64,000 nt of DNA from Wyeomyia smithii (GCF_029784165.1 NC_073695.1:104588255-104652254), one strand, 5' to 3'; positions 23,747-36,600 are shown, numbered from the stretch's first letter. Translations and numbers: made by a program. The notes: generated by a model not told the origin, from the letters alone.

Positions 23747-23780
23747 TCAGTAGACCTCAAACGGTCTGAGAAGATAGACG
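23747..23780 (+). promoter_or_regulatory. Inr + DPE core promoter
   Basis: TCAGTA at 23747-23752 fits the arthropod initiator (TCAKTY-like, +1 at the A, 23749). AGACG at 23776-23780 lies exactly at +28 to +32 and matches the DPE consensus RGWYV at every position. A TATAAAAA stretch at 23714 lies 35 bp upstream, slightly too far for an ideal TATA box. GAGA-rich words (GAGAGTGAGAG) occur near 23.66 kb. The exon at 24611 lies downstream on the same strand. Confidence 0.55.
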
Positions 23781-24628
23781 TATTGATGGACTTTCGGACG
23801 CATTTTATCGTTTAACCCTTGGACGTGGACATCCAGAACATTGGAGCAAGAGCAAGCGGTGTACTCGTGTTTTCGTTTTGCCGTACATCGTTTCTTTTAG
23901 AGATTTATACGGTGAACTAGTTGATAAATTGAAATAACTCCTGGCAGATTTCAAACCGGAAATAAATTGCAAGTGATATTTTGCGGTATTGTAGTAAAAT
24001 ATTCTCAATCCTGTGCGAAAGTTTTCCGTGTTATCAATCAGTTGATACATTTCAAAAGTGCTTTTCAACTTATTGCAAACAACTCAGAGGCAAAGTGTCC
24101 ATCCCTGTGGCTGCATTGAAGTTTAAACCATTGGAAATGTGATGAAACGGCCGATTCAACGATAGTGAGGTATGCCTACAAGGGAAACAGAGAAAGCCAA
24201 GAAGAAACAGTACCCGACCATGTCCCAACGTATGAGGTGATAAATCATCAAAGAATAAAGTAAAACAACGTGTTAAGTGTGTGAAAATAAAACCCCATCG
24301 ACCAAGCATTTAACAACAGTGGCCGAACTAGCAAAAGAGCTCAAAACACGAGTGATTGAATATTTACATTTCAAAAAGAAATGAAAAATTGAGTGTCATC
24401 CAACCTGCGTTGCGACTACGTAGAAATCTTGGAGAGAAAGTGTCCAAAGTCCCTCGGAGGCAAAAGTGCACGACAGGAGGGAAATTCAAGACCAGTCCTG
24501 TGTAGTGTTGATACTTAGTGTTGCCACAAGTGGGCGTACTTCGACAGTGCGAGTTCACGATTTGCATTTTTTTTCGATCGACCGACAGACCAACAGATAC
24601 GGATTGCAAGATGAAGCTGTACTTTGTG
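23749..24628 (+). CDS. Probable first exon: 5' leader plus MKLYFV start
   Basis: The candidate exon of a host gene runs from the predicted start site at 23749 to a consensus splice donor. ATG at 24611 sits in GCAAGATGA context and opens MKLYFV (24611-24628), directly followed by GTAAGT at 24629. A Lys then hydrophobic N-terminus is what one sees in signal peptides of mosquito secreted or cuticular proteins, and a tiny first coding exon in phase 0 is common in such genes. The 860-base leader has upstream ATGs and may itself contain an intron. No downstream exon could be linked, so product identity is unknown. Only 18 bases (24611-24628) are predicted coding. Confidence 0.45.
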
Positions 24629-24639
24629 GTAAGTTGATT

Positions 24640-27600
24640 CGAGGATATAGTTACATTGCAGGTTGTGGAAGCGTACAATTGTCCCACTGAACAGGGATAG
24701 ATTACATTTAATTTGTACTGCGTATGGAAAACTCAGCCTACTGTCGTTGCTGTTGCGAATTCTAAAGTTCTGGTAAAATATGTTTACCAATTTTCGTCCA
24801 TTGTTACGAATTTTAGACGTATTCTCATTAAGCGTTTCCATGTCAAATGATCCATGAGCGAATAACGAGTTTTGCACACATATTTTGTGAATTTTTGACC
24901 AGGTGGAGGAATTTTTTAGACTCAAGACCAATTTCCTAAAAGAGCGTATGCATTTTGGCATAGGTTATCATTTCAAAGCATTCAATGAAGTGTAGCTCAG
25001 AAACCTTTGATTGTACAGAAAAACTGCCTAAAAGAGAATTGTAGGAAACAAACGTAACCTTCTAAGAAAATATACACGATGAAAAAAAAAAATTTTTTTC
25101 AGTGCGAAAATTTCTAAATGAGCACTAGATTTGGATTCACAAAAAAAGACATTTATTTTTTCAATTTTTTTATAGAAACCTGAAGTTATAACAAAACTTT
25201 TGGTAAAAAGTCCAGGATGGATAAACGAAAAACATTTTGTTGATTGTAGTTTACGTTTTAAAAATGTTAATTTTTACTGAAAGGTTACCAATTTTGCAAA
25301 TTTTAATTATACAGAGAAAAATCCAACTCCAACGATGCAGTATGCTGTCAATAGTAATTTTAAAACATAAAATTCCTGGTTGTTAATTCTCTAAATGCAT
25401 CCGTTTTTGAGATATTTCAAACTTAAGTTTTGAAATTTTCAGTTTTCTATGAAAATACGCTTTTTTGTGAGTTATTTGTGGTGGTCCAGCAACAAACAGC
25501 AGCTTACTGAAAAGTACGATAAATATAATTATTTCTTTAACAGCGAAGAGAATGGATTCGACTTATTATTCATCAAATATGATTATTTTCCAATTGCTCG
25601 AACAGGGGAAATAACCATCAATTTCAAATAAAGCTCGTTTATACAAAACCATAACATATGTTAGAATCTTCCTTGTCCATAACTATCGTAATCCTTGTCC
25701 ATAACTATCGTAACTGATGGATTATCATTCGGTGATCTACAAAATGCCAGTTAAGTCTGAGTGTAAACGCTATTACTCAGTCGGCACACACTTACGTCGC
25801 TGTTTATGTCAAACACTTGTTTCGTTGAGTGGTACAGATTTAACCACCCAGATTGTGTATCATGTGCCACTTCAAAACCATCACGGCCTGGCTTTGAGAC
25901 CCACTAGAGGTACGGTGTGCCCGCCTGTAAGGCTGCACGAGATCACTCTTTAAGCGGGTGTTGCCTTTCGAATGATTCTTTGTGGTAAGTACATTGCTCT
26001 AGGCAACAACATTGGACTTCGTTTTTTTTTCTTTAGATCAGTGCTTTCAGTCCTACTCAGATGCAGTTCAGCTGTTAGCTCACTTCCGGAACTAATTCAA
26101 TCAACGATGGATAAAAAGAGAGTTCCCATAACAGCAGTTGATGCCGATCAATCATATATGCTAATGATTGAATCCGATCGATGGACCCATTCGGATCGGA
26201 TGTTAGCTGAACTTTATAACGCTGCTACCTCCGTTGCAACTTTTTCTTCCTGAAGTAAAAGCAACGCATAAGGCGTAGGCTTAGCCATCTATTCAGCGTA
26301 ACTATCGTTAGAAATCACTGAACTTACACACGGGCATGCAGCCCTCAGCATGCTGGCATATTTGATTGGGAAATTTTGCTGCGATTGCCACACGGAACTG
26401 CTATTTTCCTAGGCAGGGCGACAAGTTTTGCTCGTGACCAGGTGTGACTGACATTGGATGGGAAGCTGCGTCAGTTGTAGCTTTCACATGACATGCACTA
26501 GTTGATATACTGCGATTAATTTTAACAACATACCTAAAACTATATTATTAAAAATAAAACCTAGATGAAAAATAAACGTATTTTAAAGCAACCCGTGACC
26601 GATTGGACGAAACACAGCTAGACTTAAACATCAACGGCGTCGAACGTAAATTAAAAATGAATAAAAACATTTATTTAATCCTTGAAACATTTTCAATAAA
26701 TGTCGATTACTAGGCGACATCGTTTGATTACCGAAAGTTTGGTCGTAGGTTCGAATGATAGTAAAACAGACCATTCGACACCAATAGACTAACAATATTA
26801 TCAAAATATTTGCAGGTTTTTATATTGAAGTTGGTATAATTTTGTGTCAAAATATCGAAATTCATTATTATCATGGTTTCGCCAAAAGCTGCCATGCAAT
26901 TTTTGGTATCGTTCGAGCTCGTGTAGTTAAGGTTGTTTACTTTTCTCAACTTTCCTTTATCGTGAGCAAAGCAAAGCAACGTTAAAATGAGACTGCACCT
27001 GCTTTTGTGTCATGTTATCGTAATTTGATCTTTTTTATGTTATTATCACACATTCCATTTTAATTACACAAAAGTAGGATAGTACGAAAACACATCAATG
27101 CTGTGCGAAATCAGCACAATTTTTTTATCACGTTCGAAACCTTTAAGACAAATTTGTCGTACCATTTACACAACTTTTATCAAGCGTATAATCACCATTC
27201 GTTCCATGTTATAGTGGGTACAACTACACTAACATAATAGTATGATCTTGAGAGTTCTATTGTTATTGGTGAATGAACTGTCGAACCTTCACAAGCTTAT
27301 TTAATGTATGTGCTGGATAACACTCTGGTCGACAATACTCCAATACTCCATTTAAGTCTTTGAAGACTTCACGCATTTTTGACTTGGCTACGAGATTCAA
27401 AATTTACAGAAATTGATGAAAAACTATAACCTTCCATTTTTTTACAGTTTGAGCTTCATGACATTTTTGTTTCGCTTTTGTCGACCAGTTGTACAGGTCA
27501 ACCGTTCCTATCCATTGTGGTGCCCTTATCCAGCTCAGAAGAGCGTAAAATCTTCAGAGACATAACTGAAGTTTGTTAGTTTTATAGTCACGACTAATTT

Positions 27601-29165
27601 TTGAAAAGGGTTTTTAAAAAAAAAAAAGAATTTGAACACTTTTCAGTGGCGCCATTTTGAATTTTTGAGAAATCGAAAATTTTCAATGGTTTTTCAACAC
27701 CATTTTGTTTAAGCCAAATAAAAAAAAATCAGATAAAAAATTGAACTCAAAATGGTGATTCTACGAGAACGGTTTTGGCATAGTTTTAGTGCATTTCACG
27801 ATATATCGATAATATCGAGTATGTAGAGCAATTTTTTTTTGTTCACACAACATTTATTTGACACGGCACAATACAAATTAATGTTTACAAAGCCAACTAT
27901 ATATAATGCCTTAGGGTCTAAAATATCTTATGTAGAGCAATGGTAATGCGCTAATATCTAAAAGTGGTAGTTAAATTATGTCTTATATTGAGTGGAGAAA
28001 TCTTAGAAATCGATTGGTAGGTGTCTGATCCACGTAAAATGTCAGCAACATGTCAATTTTGCCCTAATTCTCCTACAATACTAAAACAGGTTAATCTCGA
28101 CTCATTTGAAATCTGTTTAATGTAATATCAAGAATGTAAGCAATACTCAAAGATACTTTAACGAAATCGTCTCCCTTTTGCGGAGAGGAGGTCGCATTTT
28201 TGGCCAGGACCGGTCGAAACATAAAAATTTCGCTTCAGCTATGAGACAGAATCATCGCGTCTTCGATTCTTTAAAATTCTAATTCTCTAAATTTCTACGA
28301 CAAACTGAAAGTCTTTCAAGGAAAAATATGAGATCGAACGGTAATTTATTTTAACGTCATAGAAAATATGAGAGACGGTATATTGTTTTTTTTTTTTACA
28401 TCTTCAGTTTTTCCTCTTTTCCTCTCGTAGTACTAAAGTGGTTCACAAGTTCATATAAGGAAGCTTGAGACTACTGAGAATTTCATGTATACTTCCAAGT
28501 CAATCATTTTGTTTAAATAAATGAAACTGAGTATTTTACAACTGACCACCATACGTCTCCATAGTTTTTATTTTTCAAAATATCTTCCTATGAGCAACGA
28601 TGTGCAGAACGAGACCTGAAAATCTGAAAAGTGTAATAGATTTCCCATAGGCTGTTATCCTATCGCTCACAAGATTTAACGGTAGAATGAGCTCAGAAAT
28701 TCATGTTTTTTTTGGATTCCCTGCAATATGTTTTACCTCGATTGAGAAATTGACTGTATTTTTTGACAGTCTTGAAAATTAACCAAAAAGTACATACATT
28801 TTTCTTCAAAATGAAACTTGCTGAATCAAAATCGGATCAAAACTGAGGGAGTTACAGGTATTTGGATTTTAGCTAAAAATTGTGATTTTCTAACATAAAA
28901 ATCATTCAAATTGCCTGATATAGCACATTCAAAGTGCTGTCAAAAATCGATATCTCAACTAATAGTCATGAGGGTTTGGGAGAAGGTCACAGTTTGAGAA
29001 ACTTCGGAGAAATGCAAAACATCGAAAATATTGACATGAAAAATGGAGATTTATGCCGGTCCCCTTGTCGTAAATTTGTTTACATAAAATTGATAGAAGA
29101 GTTGGTTAGTGTTACGAAACAGTGGTTCTGTGGTTTGATTGCTTTGGTCTTGTTCTGAACGATAC
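24640..29165. other. Presumed intronic/intergenic DNA
   Basis: No recognised gene. A 22-bp unit (TCCTTGTCCATAACTATCGT) is repeated twice at 25670-25713. An intron-like stretch starts GTAAGT at 25985 and ends TTTCTTTAG at 26036, with a 48-codon ATG frame (26107-26253) after it, but joining the flanks in that frame makes a stop. Other frames show nothing recognisable. Confidence 0.4.
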
Positions 29166-29172
29166 ATAAAAA

Positions 29173-29454
29173 CAGAACTTCTTTTGTTTTGGCAGCACAA
29201 AAAAATCAAAAAACTCTGCCGTCTTTGTTTTTTATTTTTTATTCTCAATCAACAATCAATCAACAATTGTATGAAATTTGTTTTCGATCGGAATCTGTCC
29301 CATTTAGCTGCACCAGAACTTCTTTTGTTTTGGCAGCACAAAAAAATCAAAAAACTCTGCCGTCTTTGTTTTTTATTTTTTATTCTCAATCAACAATCAA
29401 TCAACAATTGTATGAAATTTGTTTTCGATCGGAATCTGTCCCATTTAGCTGCAC
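29173..29454 (+). repeat. Exact 141-bp tandem duplication
   Basis: Copy 1 (29173-29313) and copy 2 (29314-29454) appear identical base for base, including internal A and T runs. The unit starts CAGAACTTCTTTTG and ends CATTTAGCTGCAC. No reading frame is conserved meaningfully. Identity in AT-rich DNA implies a very recent event or an assembly artefact. Confidence 0.9.
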
Positions 29455-29455
29455 C

Positions 29456-32400
29456 ATGTTCTTGTTAAGTGATTGATTGTAAATAGTAAATATTAATAGT
29501 AAACATTTTTATCCTATAAATAGATATTTCCAATCCGAATGACGACTTTTTTTATATACTTCTGTTGTTATCAATTGTAATTTTGATAAAATTTGGCACA
29601 ATTACTCAGGAAATATCTTTTATAACCTTATTATGAAAAATGGTTTTCTAGTGTATCTTTTCACCAAAATATAATGTCTGCAAGAATTGAAGCAAGAACA
29701 TTATTTTTTACACACTTTTCATAAATCAAATATTTATCTATGGAACTGAATGATCACTTCATAACTGGTAGTCTTACTAATGCGTTAGATAGTGATTTGG
29801 AACAAAAACATATACCAAAAGCTCCTCATAGGCTTCCTCGTTTTAAACCCGCAGATAGAAAGTGAAAAACTATGCAAATAAACTCGATCATAACATAAAA
29901 AGCCGTTTAGTGAAAATTGATGGATCATAATCTATTCGACGAAATATGAGCAGCATACGGTTCGCTAGCATGTTACCCTAAACCTGATTAGGCCCGGAGG
30001 AAATTACGCACGATTCGTTGATTCAAATCAACGTGATGAAATGCGCCGTTCAACAACCTCAAAACTCAATTTGGTGACCGGTGCGACCGGATGGCGAAGC
30101 ACAATCGGACGCAAATATTATTAGAAAACAGACCCGGAGTGAGTGTGTCGTTTACCAATTCGCTGTTCAATTTTTCCACGCTTAGTAATTTTTCGAACAG
30201 CACCAAAAGCGCTACGGCTTTGCTCCCCCGTCTGGGATCAAGATTTGACCGGATCCGGCCACCTGATGAAAAATACCTGGCATTTTGAATGCAAATAATG
30301 GACGCCACAGTAGAGTGTGTGCCATCGTTTTCGTCCTCCTCTGTTAGGCTGATGATTTTGAACGGTAACCGGTGAGACCTAACGACTACGCGATTACTTT
30401 TTCCCATAATACGGAATTCATGCCGATCGCTGGCGAGAGCAATTTGAATATTTGTTTAACAAATTGATAAATGTCTCCTTTTTCGAATTTCACCCTCTGC
30501 AAATAAACGCACACGATCTTTCATTAGTAATATGGCTGAAAACAAAACAAAACTAATTGAAAGTTGACCCGCGGGTGGCGATGGCCTGAGCATGTGGTCT
30601 TGAAGTTGGAATTTTGCAACGTGACGCAATCGACCATCAAGTAGTCACCGATGATGGCGAGATCACGGGCAGGTGGATATTTACTTTTGATTCAGTTACA
30701 CTGTTACGAAACGGAATCTATTAATTTGGACGATCCCATATTCGAAAACGATACCTCAGTAACCCTTTCAACGTGTTTGCGTTTAGCGAAAAATCTATCA
30801 ATTGTAGGGATTCTAGGGCAATTGCTCGAAAAGTGTATGGCAAATATACCTTATCATCTCTTACCAACTCAAAATGATATTAACTGTGCCAATATTGTCA
30901 ACTAACTGTTTGGTATGACGGACAAGGGATTCATTTGTTAATATAGGCTAATCATTTCAAATCAAGTTTTGTTCCGAATAATTGAACCATGATATGTTGA
31001 AAAAATGGAGTAATTAATAGTTAGTACAGTACAGTATTTTACTTTGTGAACAAACTTGTTCTTTTTTGAAAAATCGAACCTGTTCATTCTAGTTGGTTTC
31101 ACTTCTTTACTTTTAGAGAACAGGTAACAGTTATAAAACTGCGACGAAAGTGTAAGTTCTATAAACTAAAATAATACTTCAATATTCGAGATACATTGTT
31201 ACATACATTACAATGTTTTCTTACTTAAAAATCAGCTCTTCAAGTACATTACCGAAACGCAGCATCAACATTCATGCCAGCTGAGCATCAGCTCCTCCTC
31301 TGTAGTAACGTAATCGTCCAAAACACGTCCCATTTCTTAATGGCCAGCACGCGAACGGCACACTTGTCTGCTAGACCTAATTGTTATCTAGCTCCGCAGG
31401 TAGATTGAATGCCGGCTGCCACTCACTATGCCACCGACAGTCATCAACGCCATCGCCAGTACCTAGTCAACTTGAGTGAATCTCAACTTCCTGCCAACTT
31501 TACATGCATTCACAATACCGTCCCAGTGGCAGTGGGGTCCGAAGAAAAACAAACATTATGTAAATCATCAGAAAATTTCCCGCGCTCATCTTGGCGGATG
31601 CCTCGTTTTTGTTTCATTTGAACTTTTTTGTTGCTGCAGCCCACTGCATTAGGAAATTTGCACAGATGATCGCTGAAATTCGAATAAACAAGACAAACAA
31701 GAAATGAAGAGTAATCTCCGCTGGTTGCCTGACCGGATGGCGGTCATAATGCGTGACTCCGCATAGTACCACTGATTTGTGGTGAGACGTCGATACTAGC
31801 CAATAGTCAGTAGGTCATCGATTCAATGATCCATGATCACATAGCAACGATTTTTTTGACTATAAGTGTTCTAATAGGTAGGTACTAATAGTCTGTCAAA
31901 CTACTCCGGAGAACTGTGCAGTTTCTGATTCAAAGGTCGACAAAAAGCAGGTTAAACAATTTAAATAGGTACATACCTACTATGAATACGAACAATGTTA
32001 GACAATAGTCAGGTAAAAATGCCCCTAGATATCTCCAGCGAGTCTGAGACGAACTGACCTTTACGCTGGTGTGGTTAACAACGTTGATGATTTGTCGAAG
32101 CAAGCTTTATGACTCTGTAAGCTCTGGGGAACTTTCTGCTAGGTTGAAAACAATACGGAGCGTAATCTCGGGTAATGTACCAGTTGCACTTGCTAATTTT
32201 TCTCGTTGTTCACACGAACAAATGACATATTTTTATCTTGCAAAAGTGCTGCTGAATGAATGCAGATAATAGAATAGGTTGCACGCAAGATACATTTTGA
32301 TTGCGAATGTAAATCTCTCAAATAATTGTGGTTTTGATTGCCACATGCATTGTTGCAGTGGTTTGAAAATCTGCACGCACGATTGAATGAACAGTCTAAT

Positions 32401-32670
32401 ATGAAAAGTCCGGTATGATTTTATTTAAATTCTAAATATTTTCAAACATGTATAAGTCATTATAGATTATTAGATTAAATCATAAAATTCTGAATCAAGA
32501 GGAAACCGTTGCACACCCGTATAATAGGATATCCTAAATTCTTCACTAACCATAAAATGCGTAATGTAATTTATTGAATGAATTTAACTCAAAGATCGTG
32601 AATAATGTTTTGTTTATATTCAACATTTCGTGGCAACCTTTTTCAAGGCAATGCCAAATCTAGAATACGA
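29456..32670. other. Non-coding DNA, weak open frames only
   Basis: Overlapping opposite-strand frames at 30066-30407, an 84-codon plus frame at 30651-30905 and a 70-codon plus frame at 31409-31621 were inspected. None shows a recognisable domain or both splice signals. No repeats with clear ends were seen. Confidence 0.4.
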
Positions 32671-32679
32671 GTTCTTATT

Positions 32680-32800
32680 TATTTTACTTTTGCGGTGACA
32701 GCCTGATTATCGATCCAGTGCAACATCCAGAATGCGTCGCCATGTCACCCGGTCTCGGGCTGCTATCCTCCAGGCATCACCCGTGTGTGATTTTGCAAAT
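32680..32800 (-). pseudogene. Possible LINE C-terminal fragment
   Basis: The minus strand reads AWRIAARDRVTWRRILDVAL, which resembles the Arg-rich ARDRxxWRR ending of some mosquito LINE ORF2 proteins. It is short, isolated and followed by a stop. It may belong with the RTE relic that starts 0.7 kb away, but no continuous alignment can be shown. Confidence 0.35.
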
Positions 32801-33349
32801 GACATGAAGGCATTCAACATTTTCCACGAGACACAATCTTAATTTTGGTTGAGATAATTTTTTTTGCACAGAGTAGTTTGATTCATTTTGTAAATTTGTT
32901 TTGTAATATTTTGCCATTTTACTTATAATTTTTCCAATTCAACATTGCCACCCTAACAACAATGATATAACAAATATTATATTTTCAGGAATTTTCTATT
33001 GGTATCCAGTGAAAAGTGATTGTTTCCATTTTATACTTATTTTTACACAATGTTATGAACCACCCTATGCCGAATAAATGAACCACCATAATGAAACATA
33101 ATGTATTCGATGCTAGTTATAGTGTATATCATTATACACGCTATTTCGAGAGACTAGTGATCCATTTCAAAAGATAAATTCTAAACATTTTAAACTCCGC
33201 TTTCCACAATTGAAAAAAACGACCAAAAAAAAGTCCCAGAGTAAATTTTTGCAAAAAAAAATTTCTCAGATGACACCAATTCTCGACGTTTCATGCGTTT
33301 TTAAGTCATTTGGCATCAAAAAAAATTTCGAAAATCGAAATTTCACGTA

Positions 33350-33366
33350 CACCCCCCCCCCCCCCG
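33350..33366 (+). repeat. Poly(C) run, 14 bases
   Basis: A homopolymer of 14 C (33352-33365) ends in CCCGGGTGA. It is flanked by T/A-rich sequence of the kind found in dispersed repeats. Confidence 0.85.
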
Positions 33367-33546
33367 GGTGATTTTTCGGTTTTCAAAAAAGCCAAACTTT
33401 TGCCTGGCACCCTAGTGGGCATCCTCGTCGAAAGCACATATCCAACAAGTGTGATGTCTACTCCGAAGTCAACGGCCTCTATCGGGATTCTCGCGAAATA
33501 TAATTTTCGCTAATGGGTTCTCCGACATTCTAGCTACATGCCCAGC

Positions 33547-35340
33547 CTATTGTAGCCTGCCGTGTTTTATCAGCCATTCCTGGTACACATCATAGTTCAT
33601 GCGTGTGCGCCAAACACCATTTTCCAGTTTGCCGCCAAGGATTGAGCGCAAAATTCTATGCTCAAAAACACCAAAAGCTCGCCGATCAGCCTCTTTCAGT
33701 GTCCATGCTTCATGACCATAGAGGGCCACCGAAAGAATCAGTGTTTAATAAAGCTCTAGAATTGTACAGGTCTGCAGGCTGCGGGACCTCAGATGATTAT
33801 GAAATCCGTAGAAGCGCGCTGCTCTTCTCCTCTATATCACATGACTAGCCTCATTGTCGTATGTCGCCAGTGTAACCAGGTAAATGAATTCGTCGACTAC
33901 CTCAAACGATTCCTCATCTATCACCACCGCAGCACCAACACCCGACGGGCTACCACGCTCTCTACTAGCTAACATGTACTTCGTTTTGGCAGAGTTTATG
34001 GCAAGTCCAATGCTCTCAGCTTCCCCTTTTGAGAGGTCCAAAGGCTTCTTCCACCGCTCTACGGTTAATACCAATAATGTCGATATCGTCCGCAAAACTT
34101 AGGAGCACGTGAGACTTCCTCGTGATAGTGCCACTTCTCTGTACTCCGCCTTCCAATGCGATGTTGAACAATAAGTTCGACAGCCCGTCACCCTGCTTCG
34201 AACCATTTAACGTCACGAAAGCGTCGGATATCTCACCGGCTACCCTGTTTCATGATGTGAAACCAACAAGAGTGGCACGAATCAGTCTAATTAGTTTTGT
34301 TGGAAAACCACGTTTGAGCATTATCTGCCATAACTGATATCTCTTAACTTAGTCGTACGCTACCATGAAGTCTAGAAATTTTTCGAAGATTTACCGTAAA
34401 GTAAACATTAGGTCCGTAGTGGAGCGTCCCCCTCGAAAACCATGTTGGTATTCGCCAACAAAGTTTTCCGGCGACGACCTTAATCTGTCCGAGGGCAATT
34501 CTTCATCGGCCCATACCTTCAGCATGATCCTCCGATGGATGGCACCATACAGCTATTCGCTCCCGACTTTGAAAAGCTCGACGAGAATGCCGTCCTTCAC
34601 AGTTGCCTTGCAGTTCTTCAGCTCTTTAACCGCTTTCTTCAACTCGTCCATGGATTGTGTATTCATAGCTTGTCCATCATTCTCAAAATCAATCCTGCTC
34701 CTTTCGACGCCTCTGTCATCCTCACCGTTCAACACTAAAATGCTGTTTCCAAGATCTCGCCACCTCTGATCCATCGGTAATCAGGTTCCCTTCCTTATCG
34801 TTGCTCATGACAGGAGCAGACACTTTTTGTTTCCCTGATTCCGTCAATCTTTTTGAAGGAGCTCTTCGTAACGTGCTTGGAGAAGCAGTCCTCCGCCTCC
34901 GCAAGAACACGCTTTCAGTGCGGACGTTTCTTCCGGCGATGGAGTCTTGCATAACACGAGAAAGATGCTTCGAGTCAACGTTTGGTCCTCTGAACGACCT
35001 ACGTCTGTAACGTCTGAAAAGTGCCTACCATCGATCAGAACATGGTCGTCCTTAAAGCATGCCACCCCATTTGGATGCATCTAGGTGAGGTTTCGAATAT
35101 TCCTGTGTGCAAAATAGGTGCTACAGATAGCCATACCTCTGGCTGCAGCGAAATTGATAAGCCTCAGGCCATTATCGTTCGTAGCAGAACGGAAGCTTTC
35201 TCTGCCAACTACAGGGCGGAAGAAGTCTTCCTGCTCGACCTGCGCATTTGCATCCCCAATGACGATTTTGATGTCATGTCCTGGGCTCTCACTGCACGTC
35301 TTCTCAAGAAGATTATAAAACTCCTCTTAATCGACATCGG
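33547..35340 (-). pseudogene. RTE ORF2 relic: endonuclease end, RT, C-terminus
   Basis: This is the larger half of the RTE coding relic. It carries endonuclease catalytic blocks (GDANAQV; the S/DH-type block after DHVLIDGR), the RT YxDD-type motif as FADD, and the GHEAW/ENGVWRTRM C-terminal block typical of mosquito RTE elements. Frames switch at least five times (for example between 34016-34216 and 33832-34095). No complete protein could be made. Its orientation, opposite to the intact element at 47 kb, shows independent insertion. Confidence 0.8.
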
Positions 35341-36200
35341 CCTTCCGGCAGTTAACCGAAAATATTCGCCAAGGCGGACGAAAAAGTGGTCCCCGTGGTT
35401 CTGTGGTTAGCGATGTCGGTCGGCTAGCTCTCTCACACGGTTGTGATATCGGGTTCGATTCCCGATCAGGTCGAGGATCTTTTCGAGCTGGAAATTTTCT
35501 CGACTCAGCATTGGGGCACGGTGTATCGTTGTACTTATCATACAACATGCAAGATGTGCCAAAAACAATATCGATAACGAATTCTCTCAACTAATCTAGT
35601 TGATCGAGACCGCATTAGCCCCCCAGGCTAGCGTGCGATATTGTTGTATTGTTGTTGGACGGAAACATGCGTGTAGCCATGTTTTTAAGTTCTTTATTCT
35701 TGGTCCAAGACCAGTGGATAAAGCTGCCGCTTCCTGACATGTATGTCTATGTTCGCCAGGTATTTTATAAACTGTTTGGCTGGTTGCACTGACCTCCCGA
35801 CCAAGCGTACGCAGCGATGTAGCCACTTTACTCTCGGTCTTTCTTCTCAGCTTCCTTCAGAACTTCTTGTCACTCAGCGTCCGGAACCAGAACTTGTCGT
35901 CGCCGTCCGGAACCAGGCTCCCTTTTGGGTGCTCTGATTGTTGTCCAAAAGTGCCAAGATGTTGTAGATGTAAAGATTTCGACGTGACGGGATACCGTTC
36001 TTCAAACGCGCACACTTCTGAACGGAGTAGCTTCACTGTTTTCGCCATCACGGTTAGAGTTCGAACAATAGAGTTGTCAATTTATTCCTGGCGATTCATG
36101 GGTTACTGTGATTGATGTTGCATGGGTAGTTTCGTCAGTATGTGTGAAGGTAAACCCATGAAAAATCGGTAATTTTCGGCCATTTTTTTACCGCAAACGT
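35340..36200 (-). mobile_element. Deleted mariner (ITmD37E-like) copy B inside RTE
   Basis: It shares with copy A (53620-55718) the left stretch GCCTTCCGGCAGTTAACCG, the N-terminal transposase region and the right end CGYRAACGT next to TA. The right junction is at 36200: RTE coding (KGKFFNYSL frame) stops and a TA (36201-36202) precedes the element, as expected for TA-targeted insertion. The catalytic core is missing, leaving about 0.6 kb plus the SINE at 35385-35656. The transposase ATG would be at 36048 (minus), reading MAKTVKLLRSEV, followed by GKVATSLRTLGREV-like sequence and frameshifts. The left boundary within RTE is approximate and no matching terminal inverted repeat was found. Confidence 0.75.
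35385..35656 (+). mobile_element. tRNA-derived SINE with TTG tail, inside mariner B
   Basis: An A-box-like TGGTTAGCGATG (35404-35415) and a perfect B box GTTCGATTC (35453-35461) mark a Pol III promoter. The body ends in a (TTG)n tail (TTGTTGTATTGTTGTTG). The direct repeats GGACGAAAA (35376-35384) and GGACGGAAA (35657-35665) flank it. The uninterrupted sequence GGACGAAAACATGCGTG exists in mariner copy A near 53.66 kb and serves as the empty site. Length is about 272 bp. The family differs from the SINE at 17.9 kb. Confidence 0.85.
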
Positions 36201-36211
36201 TAGGCTGTAAT

Positions 36212-36600
36212 TGAAGAATTTGCCCTTATGTAATTCTCAACACGCATATAAGGTCACTGATCGGCCTCCATCTAATGACACGCTTCTTCTGTTTCCCAAT
36301 TAGCACGAAACCGACTCCTCTTTCTGCTTGAACGCCGCCACTGTAGTAGACGCGATACTTAAATAAAGTGTCCGCAATAGAATCTACTGCCCGGAATTCA
36401 CGTTTTCCCGTTTTAGGCCACTGCACCTCCTGGATAGACGCGAGTACGCGACCTGCAGATTCATCTTCCGCGGCTCTCTTGCCAGTACACCAGCGCGTGC
36501 CGGTTCGAATAGAGTCCTCACATTCCAAGTACCGAATTTCCAACACAATCTGTGTCGTGTCCAACAATAAAATACGTGTCCGCATACGCATTCATACGAG
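36212..36600 (-). pseudogene. RTE endonuclease N-terminal relic
   Basis: The minus strand carries FGTWNVRTLFEPAR (near 36.54 kb), then a frame change into SIQEVQWPKTGKREFRAV, YYSGGVQAERGVGFVLIG and RVIRWRPISDLICVLR. This is the start of an APE-type endonuclease domain: the Asn of TWN and the Glu of QEV are the expected metal/catalytic residues. It is continuous with the piece at 35340 and below, once the mariner insertion is set aside. Confidence 0.8.

Noticed and set aside
29139..29476. Two overlapping ~100-codon plus frames with repeated peptide
   Set aside because: The repetition is the exact 141-bp DNA duplication (141 is divisible by 3), not a repeat protein; no start context or homology.
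30651..30905. 84-codon plus frame with protein-like composition, considered as a viral or receptor fragment
   Set aside because: No motif could be named; a profile search would be decisive. Not claimed.
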